Source of the DNA: Pratylenchus scribneri
Lineage: Eukaryota; Nematoda; Chromadorea; Rhabditida; Pratylenchidae
Assembly (NCBI GenBank): GCA_030063045.1
Contig: JAQSEB010000116.1
Location: 186,001 to 250,000 of the forward strand
Direction of reading: 5' to 3'
DNA length: 64,000 bases
The translations under genes and the position numbers were made by a program. The notes below the pieces were generated by a model. It worked only from the letters and a program-made list of their open reading frames with translations. It searched no databases and was not told the origin of the DNA. Of this stretch, positions 46,539-58,300 are shown piece after piece. Every line of letters begins with the position of its first letter. The first letter of the stretch is position 1.

Positions 46539-48065
46539 ATGGGGATTATCTGCTCAAAATCAAAAAATTCGCGAGCCCAAGCCAGACATCGACTCCATTC
46601 AATGGCATTGGATGCGCATGCCGCCCAACAACATCAACAACAAATTCGCCATCAATTGAGGCAAGGATCGGCCATGAGCATTGGGCATTTGACCACAAAA
46701 ATTAACACACTGGTCATGGTTGGCTCTGGAGGTTCCTTTTTTTTGTGAAGTTGATTGACAATTTATTGGTCTAATTTTATGTGCAGAAGGCAATTTAATG
46801 GCTGCTCCAAGCAACAGTTCCATCCCATCCACCACCCCCCTTTTCCATTCCTCTCTTTTGGCCAATAGTAGCAATAAGGAAGTAGCATCATTTGGCCGTA
46901 TCAAAATCACGTTGGAATTGTCAATGCGTCAACATGCTTTGTAAGTGATTATTATCCACATATTGAGGTAGAGGCTTTACTACGCTTAACAAAGGTATAA
47001 GTGAATTTGAATGTGATCCCCATCCTCGGCTATTTCGATACAGTAGACTATGAAAGGGCTAAAATAAAATAATCCTTTTCTCTTTAATAATGTGATGCCC
47101 CTTCAGGCAAGTTTATGGAAAAATTGTCAACCTTTCTCTATTTTTTTAAATTTTTAATTACTGTAGCATAAACATAAACTATCAATTAAGGCTCGAGGAT
47201 TGCTCCTTTGCTATTTTTTAACATGTTGAATTTTTATTTGAAACATTTCTGGTTTTTCTGCAAAGGCTGAATAAAATATAATTTATGAAATATTCTAATC
47301 AGTGGCAAAAAATTGGCTCTTTAGATAGCATTGAAATACTTAAGGTGGTTTAGTGCTCTAATAATTAAGCCCCGGTAAATTTGATCAACACCAATTGCTT
47401 AAATTTTAATAATATTTCCATTTCCTCATGGAAGAATTGAAAAATATTGGCGAGAACATATTGCCCTGAGACAGCGTGACATCTTCCACAGGACAATGTT
47501 GAATGTGATCGAGGCCAGTCCAAAAGTGAATGAAGTGATCGCCTGCCAAAGATATTGTTTTCGGGATTTGACCAAATGGCCAAAGCTGAATCGAATTTGG
47601 TGGGGAAATAGAAATTTGTTTAATTAGAATGTTAATTTTAGTCAGGCACAATTCTCTTTCTATGAGAAGCTTATATTCACGCTGAATTTGAATGAACAAA
47701 AATTGTTGGCCGAATGCATTCGATTGGGCCAAACTCATGCCCAATACGCGCAATATGGGCTGAAGCCACATTTTCTTGACATTTTTCAGCATCAATTTTT
47801 AGGTAGTCAACGGATAATGTGTATAATTCCAATTTTTGTAGGATTACTTGAAAAAGTTGAAACGAAAAATGAGTCGGAAAAACGTGAAATGGTGAATAAA
47901 TTTGGGAGAACTTTTCAATTTAATATCCTTCCACATGAATAGATTGGCGCATTCGGTGTGCTGACCACTTTTATTCTTGACGTTTTGAACCATGCCTACA
48001 GCATAAAAATGTCAGAAATCAGACTGAATGGGCGGCCTACGGTATTGGGTGGAGGCAATGATTGA
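46539..48065 (+). CDS. Nematode globin, N-myristoylated form
   Basis: Six exons (46539-46731, 46787-46940, 47435-47599, 47642-47802, 47842-47891, 47943-48065) join in phase for 281 residues. The N-terminus MGIICSK fits myristoylation at Gly2 with Cys5 available for palmitoylation, so the protein is probably membrane-bound. About 100 residues of Gln/His/Ser-rich sequence precede the globin fold. Globin features are IFHRTMLNVIEASPKVNEVI, FRDLTKWPKLNR, FYEKLIFTLNLNEQKLLAEC, and LGQTHAQYAQYGLKPHFLDIF with the proximal His expected at THAQY. The last helix is FGVLTTFILDVLNHAY. Globins of this kind are thought to act in oxygen sensing or redox signalling more than transport. An acceptor-like TTTTAACAG at 46503-46511 may be an SL site. 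Joining exon 2 to exon 3 across 494 bases is the least certain step. Confidence 0.82.
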
Positions 48066-48807
48066 AGAATACAAATTGGGGAGAATTTATTCAAGTGATT
48101 TATATTACTAAGTGAAAAATATTTAATTTGCTTAAAGTAGTATTAAAAATGCCGAAAAGACAGTTCAGAAGTTTAATCACTTAAACTTTAAACTTATACC
48201 CTTAGGAAAGATCTCTTCGAGATGCATCATTTAAAAGTGTTTAGGTTTAACCAATATTAACTTAGTTTTGAACCATTAAACCAAAATTGGTTTAAACCGT
48301 TTAATACCCTTTAATTTTGACCAAACCATAACAAATTATATACTTTCGATGCGTCTTGGCCAGCTCTATCCAATTGGGGTATATATGGTTTGGGAATGTA
48401 GGACAAACCCTAATAATTATTATTTTTCATCGGCATACAGATACACATTTAATTTTAATTTGGGATGGATTTACATATTTATAAATTATATTTGTTATTT
48501 CATAATTCCTCTCCACAATGACATAATTTCGAACCACAAAAGATGAATAAAATTACTGATAATAATTTAATTGAACTCATTAAATGTGTCTCAATTTATT
48601 TATCCAAAAAAAGGAAAATCCAAAATACAATTAAATAATCCGAAAAATGAAAAATCAAATATCGCGTCCATCATCAACACCATTTTTAAATGAAAATATT
48701 ATCGAAATAACAAAAAAGTAATCTTTGGAAGGAATTCAAATTAGACTTGTATTGGATTTGGATGTCATTCTTTCCCTCTTCATTTCCATTCATCCATTCC
48801 ATTTCCA
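48066..48807. other. Spacer between convergent globin and TIAR genes
   Basis: About 740 bases of 3' flanking sequence; it contains a reverse-orientation family C element at 48236-48420 and nothing else that I can identify. Confidence 0.55.
48236..48420. repeat. Dispersed family C copy, reverse orientation
   Basis: GGTTTAACCAATATTAACTT, AACCATTAAACCAAAATTGG, TTTAATACCCTTTAATTTTG, GCCAGCTCTATCCAATTGGG and TATGGTTTGGGAATGTAGG: one of the most complete copies. Confidence 0.8.
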
Positions 48808-51410
48808 TCATTTTTGCGAATTGCCTTGGCCAAAATAGGCACCACCACCGGCGGCTGGTCCTGTCCACTGCGGATTGGCCTGTTGAAATTAAATGTGATG
48901 ATTAATTAGTGAAAAAATGAAATTTAATCGATAATTCCAATTTTTTAGTAAATTTATTGTTCTTAATATTGAGATCTATTGTTAATTCGGGTTTTTCTGG
49001 CGTTCGAGAGATACTAATTTGAACACCCCTTAAACCCCCCTTATTTCTTTGAATTATTTAAATTGGTTTTGCCTAAAAGTTACGTTTGATTCTTAATGAT
49101 CATAACTTAAAACCTTAAGGTATATAGTGGGAATATAGAGCCACTTTCACTAAGATTGGTTATTATTGGTATTGATACAGAGATATTGATATTGACTAAA
49201 ACTAGTTTAGTTTTGGTATTTGGTTGTTTATTTTGTTTGATCAAAATAAAATTAAATTTTTAGTTCTTTCTAATTTAAAAAACTCATCGAAATTTTATAA
49301 AAAAAATGTGGTTGAATAAAGTTATTGATATTAAAAAAAAGTTGTCAAAAAATGTACCTGCTGTTGATAATATTGTTGCAAATATTGTTGCTGTGCTTGA
49401 GGATTATATCCCTGCGATGCAACATTGCCTGCGCCGAAAACACCGGCAACCGGATTTGCGCCAGTAACACTCGAATACATTGCCGCAGTTGGATCAGTCT
49501 TGATGGCACCCTAAAAATATTGGATATGGCAAAAAAAAAAGGTTTTACCTCGACTTTTCCCCAATTCAAACGAAGAGTTTGGCCCATGAATTCGCCACCA
49601 TTCATTTCCGAAATGGCCCTTGCCGCCGAAACTTTTTGATCGAATTTCACCTTAAATCATATTAATAAGGGAATATTTTAAAAATAAAATTTCGCTTACA
49701 AATGCATATCCTTGCGGTTTGAAATGGCGAATGTCCACAATGTTGCCGAATTTCTTGAAGCATTCACGGATGTCAATTTCTATTTAAATTTCAAAATCAA
49801 TAAATAAAACCAAAAAAAAAATGCAAACCGCTTGCACCAGGCGGAACGCCCCCCACATAAACGGATGAATTCTCGGGCGGAGTTTGTAACATAATTTCGT
49901 CCACCGTTGGTTTGCTATACTCAATTGGTCCCTGGCCTGGCTTTCGAGTTGCCCAATTGGTTCGAATTGTACGTCGGCCCAACCATTGTCCGTTCATTTG
50001 CTCAATGGCGCGTTCGGCATCATCACGTTTTGGGTAGGACACAAAACCATAGCCTTTTGACATCAGCGTGGTCAAATCGCGAATCACTTTGGCATCCCTA
50101 AAATTTAAACAAATTTATATTCGCTTAAATTTATTATGTGTGTGTTTATGGGTTAAATCTAAAGGTTTTTATAAATCTTTAGGTTTAATGTAAATCTTGA
50201 GGTTTTTAAATATCTTTAAGACCTTAAGATTGTAAAACCTGGAGACTTTGAATACTCACGAGATTTCCCCGAACGGAGCGAATGCTTCACGAAGTCCTTT
50301 ATTGTCAATTTCTGGGGACAAATCGCCCACGAACACATGGAAATGCTCTAAATAGTTTAATATAAAAATTGTAGACTAAAATTTAAACGAAACTGCTTGT
50401 GTCAATTTTTTGTTGAGTTCCTGGCTGAATGGCCCAATTCACCTTCATCTCCTAAAATGTTTATAATTTTAATATGAATAATGAATTTATGTTAAAAATC
50501 AAACCTTGTCCAACAAAAGTCGTCTGTTCATTGCTTGCAATGCTTGCGCTGCAATCTCATGACTGACGAATTCTGAAAAAAATGATTAAATTAATTAAAT
50601 CATTTAAACCCCATAATTTACCAATAAAGGCATACGGCTCAGAGCTGCTCTAAAATAGAAAATACTTTAATTTATAAATATTATTGAATGTTTAAATCTC
50701 TTAAAGGGTCTCCCGGCTATTAGGAATGAATTTTGTTTTCTTTTTTGACCTTACTATTTCTATTACGGGTTAAAAAGAAAAAAAAATAAAATTTCAAATG
50801 GTACTTATGCGCTATTTTGTGTGTATTTTTGTGTCGAGGCAATTGGCCCGGTTCCTCTGCCATGAGGGGTCAGTTCCTGCATTTTTGAGATTGATGAATT
50901 TTAGATTAAATATAAATAAAAGTAAAAAAAATGTATCGAGCTCACCTTATGCCGATACGTTTAATTAAATTAAATTTATTTAAAGAAAAAAAATAAGAAA
51001 AACCAAATACCCAAATAGCATGTTCTTGATGATTTTTATTACCCAGCTGAGCAGCATTAACTCACATCAAAAATCACTTTGGTTTTAGTAACCGGTCCAA
51101 TTTGTCCAAAGAGAGTTGCAATAAATTCTTCCGTGACCGATTGATCAAGATTGCCAACATAACTTAATATTAAAAGTTTGACCATTTATTTTGTAAATGG
51201 CAAAAGAATACATTGTTTTCGGGAGTCCATCTTCGGTTTTCAACTCGAAACCTGCATTCTGGGCAGCAAGATAATGATATCTTTAAATAAGCATTTATAT
51301 ATCTAAATAAATTGTCTTAAATACCTCGGATTGTAAGCTCCAACCGAGAAATCCTCCACTCCATAACCATATCCAGCGCCATAGCCATAATTTCCGTAAG
51401 GAAATGCCAT
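48808..51410 (-). CDS. tiar-1: TIA-1/TIAR RNA-binding protein with three RRMs
   Basis: About 12 exons from ATG 51408-51410 to TGA 48808-48810. A Gly/Tyr-rich N-terminus ([17 protein letters not shown]) precedes RRM1 ([26 protein letters not shown]), RRM2 ([29 protein letters not shown]) with NWATRKPG after it, and RRM3 ([25 protein letters not shown]). A Gln/Tyr/Gly-rich tail ends GQGNSQK. NWAIQPG and NWATRKPG are typical of the family. TIA/TIAR proteins bind U-rich RNA, regulate splicing and translation, and nucleate stress granules. The Gln-rich tail is the prion-like part. The introns are AT-rich; the largest lies within RRM1 at about 50.65-51.07 kb. Confidence 0.94.
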
Positions 51411-52039
51411 TTTATTTATTAAACTTGATTATCTAAAATAGTGCTGTTTTTATTAATAGTAATAAAACATCAATTAGAGCATTTCAAATTAATTAAAAAT
51501 GATGCAAATTAATTATAGACATTCAGGAAACGGAAAATGATGCCAATGTCTTTCTTCTCGCAATTTTGCCACATCACATTAAATCGTGATCGTAGTAAAT
51601 AATAATAAAATCATACAAGAATTAAAAAAAGCACAATTTTGTTGATTTAAAATTTTTTATCAAGCCAAGACCGAACCAAAACCCAAAGTGGAACCGGAGT
51701 GGACGACCGCCGATGTCCAAGCAAACTTATTAAATATCGGAAAAATTGAATTTAACGAGAAGAAATTAACCTAAACCGAACCTAGTCGACTAGTCATTTT
51801 TATTCATTATTCTTGTTACAAATTTTAGGTTTAAATTCCTCTCCCCTCCCTAGACGCTAGAGACCTAGACATTGAATTTTGATACTACCTAATTGTAGGA
51901 TAGGACAAGGGATATGAGTAATGTAATTAATTCACTTCATTTTTTAATGTAAAGATAAAGGTTAATAAATTTAGATTGTAATATAGATTCAGCTAAGTTA
52001 AGAATCAAAATCAATACATTCGTTCAAAAGCAAGCAATT
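51411..52039. promoter_or_regulatory. Divergent promoter region of TIAR and coiled-coil gene
   Basis: About 630 bases between divergent start codons. AT-rich, no repeat-family copy and no exon. Role inferred from position. Confidence 0.45.
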
Positions 52040-55000
52040 ATGGAATCAAAAAATCCGGAAGCAGCTTTGAGCTTACTTGAAAGTGGCCGGGAAAGTAGTA
52101 AGATTTATATTATGCTTATAAAATAATTTACGATTTCTTTAGCTTTTTCCTACCAAGCGGAACGTGAACAACTCGAACATCTCAAAAACAGGGTTCGTGT
52201 TCTTGAGAGCGAAAACACCGAGCTGAAACGTCTTCAACCCCGTCTCAAGGACGCGCATGGGAAGGATTGTACAAGCGAGGTAACTTTTTACTAATTTAAA
52301 ACACTAATTTCAATCAAATTCATTAAAGTTTTCAAAACTGGTCAAAGAACTGCAAATGGCAAAGAGCAATTGCGAGGATTGGGAAAATGCGCATCGAAAG
52401 CTTCTCAAGAACCACACCGAACTTGAACAGAGTGCACTGATGCAAATTGATCAACGGGACAAAGAGCTCAACGAAATGAGACGAAAGGCAATGGAATTGG
52501 AGGAGGAGAACTCAAAGGTTTAATATAAAATGTAATTCTCAACCGTAATTTTAATTAATTTAGTTGCGCGAACAAATCCACGATGAGCAATCGAAAATCC
52601 ACCGTTTGCAGGAGGAACAGCAAAATCAGTCGCTCAATGAACTTCACGTATGTTCAAATTTATATTATAAAATATGAATGGAGAATCCATATTCACAAGC
52701 AAAGATTTTCAATTGGGGAAAATAGGAGAGATTTTTCGAGCTTTTGCATAACAAATAATTAAATTTTCCTTTATTCTCTTCCGTGAATTATTTTCGCATT
52801 TTACAGTTGCGTGATCAAATCCAGAACAGTTTGTTGACTGAATCACTGACCAATTTGAACATCAATGACGCGGACCAAATTGCAACTCACATTTTCATGA
52901 TTCTGGAAACGCTGGACAAAAACAATCGCGACAACAAAGAAATTCAAACTTCAATTTTCACATTTTTGGGTCAACATGGAATGAGCGCCGATCCGGAGAA
53001 GGCCGCATTGTTTTCGAAAATCTATAAAGAAGCGGTCAGTTCAGTTTATTAAATTATATTTTTCGGTTGTAAAAAATAAAATGGGGGCTTTTGATGTTTT
53101 GATCAAAATGTCATTTTACTTAAATTAAGGTTGCAAGGAAGCAAAATGAACTTCGCTCGGTCAATGATCAACTTTTGTCTGGCAACAAAAATATGGCAAA
53201 TCATAGCATTGGGGATGTCCAATTCCAGGCTTGCCTTCGTCACCTCTACAATGAGTCAATGTCGACCACATTTCCAACTCAACAATCCGATGTGAGTTTT
53301 TCCCTCCAATAATTCTGATTAAAAATTGTCCAACACAGATTTCGATCCCCGAATTTGCAAATGAATCGGTGAATGCAATGAATTTGGCTGGCCGCACAGC
53401 AAATTTGGCCGAAGTTTGCGTTCAAATGTTCGAAAAATTGCGCGGAACTGCCGAATTTTTCCAACAACTTTTGGGCAAATTTGATGTGAGCGTTGATGAG
53501 GTCGGCGAGGATTTGATGCGCAAAATTGTCCGGATGAAACTCGACTTGGACAAATCAATGGGCGAAGCACGTTGCATTGCTGATGAAGCCAAAAGTAAGA
53601 ATATTTATAAAATAAAATAATAACCAATAATATTTTTAGATGCTGAGAAGAATATGCGCACATTTTTGCTGGAACAGAGCCAGCAGAATACAATGAATTC
53701 CATGGTTTTTGAGGAGCCGAATGAAGCGAAAGAGGACGAAAAATGCAAAGAACTCCAGGAAAAGATTGTCCATCTGGAACAAATCAATTCCAAATTGGCC
53801 GAGGAAAAGGAACAAATGGCCTCATCAATTGAGGAGAAATGCAATGAACTCCGGGAGAACATTGTCCACCTTGAAGAGGTCAATTCAAAATTGGAACAAA
53901 TGAGCTCATCAGTCGAGGAGAAATACATGGAATTCCAGGTAATGAAAAAATCGAATAAATTAGTTAAAAATACTAGTTAAAATTAAAAAAATATTTCTGA
54001 TAAATCATTATTTTAAAAATTATTTCAAAATTAAAAATAATTAAAAATCAAATCCAAATTAATTCCTATCAAAAAACCCTCTCTGAACTGAATATTCGCG
54101 TTAATTATTTATACCATTTACCGGCAAAAAATAGCTGGTAAAACTAATAAATTAATAACCATTGCCACATTTTCAGGAGAAAATTGTCGCGCTCGAGCAG
54201 GTCAATTCGAAATTGGAAGAAGAGAAGGAACAATTGGCCACATCATTCGAGGAGAAATGCAAGGAACTTCAGGAGAACATTGTCCATCTTGAGCAAGCCA
54301 ATTCAAAATTGGAAGAAGAAAAGGAGCAAATGAGCTCATCAATTGAGGAAAAATCGCTGGAAATTGAAGTCCTTCAAGGAAAAATTGCCGAACTTGAGCA
54401 GACAATTTCGAAATTGGAAGAAGAGAAGGAACAAATGGGCTCATCAATCAAAGAAAATGTGAGTATTAGGGTCAGCTTTCAGCAGGATAATTTTAGTTTA
54501 GATATTCAGAATTATATTTTTTAAGCGCTTTTAAAATTATAATATTCCCGAAAAAAACAATGGCCGATTGGCTAAGTGAATGGTTTTTGTTAGGCAAAAA
54601 ATATGGGGCGCTTCTATGAGGTAGTGGGTTCAAATCCTATCCGGCTTATTTATTTAATTTAATTGATCGAAAGAGCCTTTTTGGAGTTTTGAAATTTTTT
54701 TCTTTCTGAAAATTTAGCAAAATATTTAAAAAAAAAAAGAATCAAAAATTACCAAAAAATTTTTAAAATATTAAACGATCTGATCCTTAATTAGTGAATA
54801 ACCTATCTATGAATTTGAAATTAATTCTTTTATAAATTTAGCTGGTGATTCCGCGCACTCAACTGGTCGAAGGAATTCGTGGAGAATTGGGCAAAATTTA
54901 TGATACAATGTAAGAAAAATTAAATTTTTTGCGTCCTTCAATTTCATCGTTTAAAATAGGTCGTTCGCCAGCAAACGTCTCGGCAGTGCTAGCAAAAAAG

Positions 55001-55128
55001 TTCCACTTCAACAAAAATCATCCAACACGAAGAAGAATAACTACAAACATGCTTCAGCACCGGCAACTTCCTCCCAGCAACAGCAACAATCGACGTCCCA
55101 ATCTCAAACGAATGAGCGAATGGATTAA
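52040..55128 (+). CDS. Coiled-coil protein with 32-residue tandem repeats
   Basis: About 11 exons from ATG 52040 to TAA 55128 encode roughly 640 residues. The first third is a Glu/Lys/Leu-rich coiled coil (LENRVRVLESEN-like heptads, ELEEENSKLREQI). A middle, less helical part (NINDADQIATHIFMILETLD, FTFLGQHGMSADPEKAALFS) may be a folded domain that I do not recognise. At DNA 53750-53940 and 54175-54460 there are about five tandem 32-residue repeats of the type EKCKELQENIVHLEQANSKL then EEEKEQMSSSIE. The C-terminus is Ser/Gln/Lys-rich. It resembles a centrosomal, spindle or Golgi scaffold in general character only; I assign no family. Confidence 0.8.
54556..54655 (+). repeat. tRNA-like relic in a coiled-coil gene intron
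   Basis: TGGCTAAGTGAATGG fits an A box and GGGTTCAAATCC a B box, with a pairing T stem (GTGGG with CCTAT, two wobbles). The acceptor ends do not pair well, so it is a pseudogene or SINE-like fragment. Confidence 0.35.
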
Positions 55129-55367
55129 TTGAATATGGAGGAAGGAGGAGGAATGAATATTAAAATGAGGGAGAATATTTGATATAATACAACAATCTTT
55201 TTATTAAAAATACAACTACACAATAATTGTTTTGATTTATTTAATGTATTTTGAACCAACTCGGTTCTTTTCATCTCCTGATGCTTATTCCACTTATCTC
55301 TCGTAACATTTTTTGAATAAATTATTTTATCAAAAGAAAATTATCCTCTTATTTCATCAAATTCATT

Positions 55368-58300
55368 TCAAATTTGTTGGGATTGGGAGTAATTATCGAG
55401 GAAATTTCCAGGCAAAATTGGCTCATTGAATTGTTCATAACACATTAGGCAGTTGGCTCCAAAAATTCGATTGAATTCCGAGAAAAAACCAGGGAATTGA
55501 CAATGTGGGCAAATGGCAAAATCGTCCTTGATAATGTGTCGGCCCTGTGAATGAATTTTTCAAATAATAAGAACTTAAAAATAAATTCAGTCTATTTTAA
55601 TTCCGCCTGTTCTGATTTTAATAATTCCGCCTGTTCTGATTTTTAATAATTCCGCCTGGTTAGAATAATTCCGCCTGTCCGCCTGGCTAAGAATAATTCC
55701 GCCTGGTTAGAATAATTCCGCCTGGCTAAGAATAATTCCGCCTGGCTAAGAATAATTCCGCCTTACTAAGAATAATTCCGCCTGGTTAGAATAATTCCGC
55801 CTGGTTAAGAATAATTCCGCCTGGTTAAGAATAATTCCGCCTGGCTAAGAATAATTCCGCCTGGTTAGAATAATTCCGCCTGGTTAGAATAATTCCGCCT
55901 GGTTAAGAATAATTCCGCCTGTTCTGATTTTTAATAATTCCGCCTGTCTAAAGACTAATGCTGTGTATTTAGCTCCGCTATAATTCCAATAATATGAAAG
56001 CTAATACGTAAGGCATAAGAGAATGTCTCTATTGGTAAAAATTGTTATTGGCTTAAATCCGACTCTAATTAAAACAAAATTGTGATTTGATTGAGAAAGA
56101 ACCATTTAGCCCCAATATTATCATTAATCACCGTCAAAATGCAATATGGAATGTTTGCTTGACAATTGAAGCAAATGAGTGTGAATTCCTTCACTTGAAC
56201 ATCACAAAATGGACAAGGCTGACTTTTTTCTTCTGGGTCTGTAGCATTTTGGCCAAATTTTCTTTGTAAAAAATGTGAATAATCTATAAATTTCAAACAA
56301 AATCTATACCTAACAACTAATTCAATTTTCTTTCGATATTTTTCATCAATTTTTTGCCTATATGCAGGCTGCATAAGTTGAGAGGCAAATTTGAAGGCGG
56401 ATGCTTTCATGCCAGCTTAAAAAATAAATATACATATACACGTTCATCTATCTGGTACGGAATTCCAGTACCCCTATGCCTATTGGCATTATTTTATTAT
56501 CAACGAAGCAATAACCAATTTGGGAAGGCCAAATACTATTCGAAGGCCCTAAATTTCCACTAAAAATGGCCCATTTTAATATTATTATATATATTTTTAG
56601 TATCGCTTATTTTATAAATTGTTTTAAGTTTTTCAGAAAATTAGAAAAGCCACTTTTAAGTGGACATTTAATGCTTTCAAATGGCATATCGTTTTCCGAA
56701 ATATGGTGCCCTCTTAAAGAACTATCGTCAAAAGAATAGCGCAGGTACCGAAATTACTGTACTGAAACGTCCCACATCTTCCATTCTAATTCACAAATAC
56801 CTTTGGTGCATGTTATCACACAGGAAGTGAGAATTTGGGCCCCATCTGTGTATGGAAATATAAATTTTTTATGCAAATTGTTTATTGGGAAAACGAACGG
56901 GCTGGGAATTGGCCAATGTTGGCGGCAACACGACAAAGCAAATTGGCCGCCCCAAAATTGTCGCCTTTTTTCATCAACATTTTGACAATGTTATAGCTGT
57001 GCAATAGCATCAGGGCATTCTCCATCTCCGAAGGAATTCGAATGCGTTCACGGCGCAATGTTTGATACATTCCTTAAGGACAAATCATTGAGAACTTTTC
57101 TTTCTGGAACTATAAGCGAGGCCAATTTTAAAGTTCTGGCTTTTGAATGGGATATTTCTTAAATTGGTTCAAAACGATACGGAAATATATTTTATTAGTA
57201 AATCGAAATAAAATAAAGATAATACCCACCGTTTTCCATGATTTATTTTTTGGACATTACTTATTTGATTGTTAAATCTATCGAATTGTTTTCTACATAA
57301 TTACATGGAGAAATATCTAAAATCCGAGGCTCTTTTATTTGTTACAAAATTTTCCATCTTTTTAAAAAACGCTATAATATATCGGTTGCCAATTTGGCCC
57401 ATAATCGTTGAGTTATTCTACGGAAAAAAAGGAAGTATTTCCCCTTCCAATTTTATTACCAAATAACAAATCATGCGCAGTTTTGTAGAATCCTTTCGCC
57501 TGCTGTTCCTGCGCAATGATCAACGCTGTTTTTGCCCCTTCCTTGTACATTTTCATTTTCACGTACAATTGGAAGAGGAATTTTGGATCCTAAATTTTGA
57601 TGTGAATTTTTCAATCAAATTCTCAAATTTTTCTGCCTTTGGCATTCCATTTGCCCCATCACCCATCAAATGGGCAATCAATGCATCAACCAGCGTTTTG
57701 TCCCCAGATTCGGCTGCAAATTCGACAGCATATTGGAGTGCCTCCTCCTCCAATGCTGCCTCGAATCGTTCATTTGTCAAAAGGGATAATGCCTAAAGTA
57801 AATTGAACAAATTAATAAAAAATTTTCAGAGAAATATTGAAATTATCAAAAAGATAATTGTAATTGTCGATGAAAGAATACATAAAATATTATAATGGTT
57901 TAAGGGTTTGTCCTAAATTCACAAAACCATATACCCAAAATTAGATAGGACTGGTCAAGACGCATGAAATGGTATATAATTTGATGGTCCAAAACTAAGT
58001 TAGAATTAGAAAGGATTAAAACTTAAAGCCAAAATATAAGCAAATGATGCATCTTGATGTGATTATCGATTGTGTAGAAAGTTTGGAAGTCTAGGATAAA
58101 TAAACTTCTAAAATTTGAATTATTAAAAATTTTAGGCAATTCCAACTTTTTAAATAGTATCTATATTATATCTATAAAATACAAAATATCATTTTAGACA
58201 CAGACCATTTGATATTGTTTGGACATTCCCGCAAATTTGCCCGCATTCAATAGGTCTCCTTCGGCACGAAAATATTCGGCCAATTGTGCAAAATGTCCAA

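Noticed and set aside
54556..54655. Functional tRNA gene
   Set aside because: A and B boxes are present but the acceptor stem does not pair; kept only as a relic.
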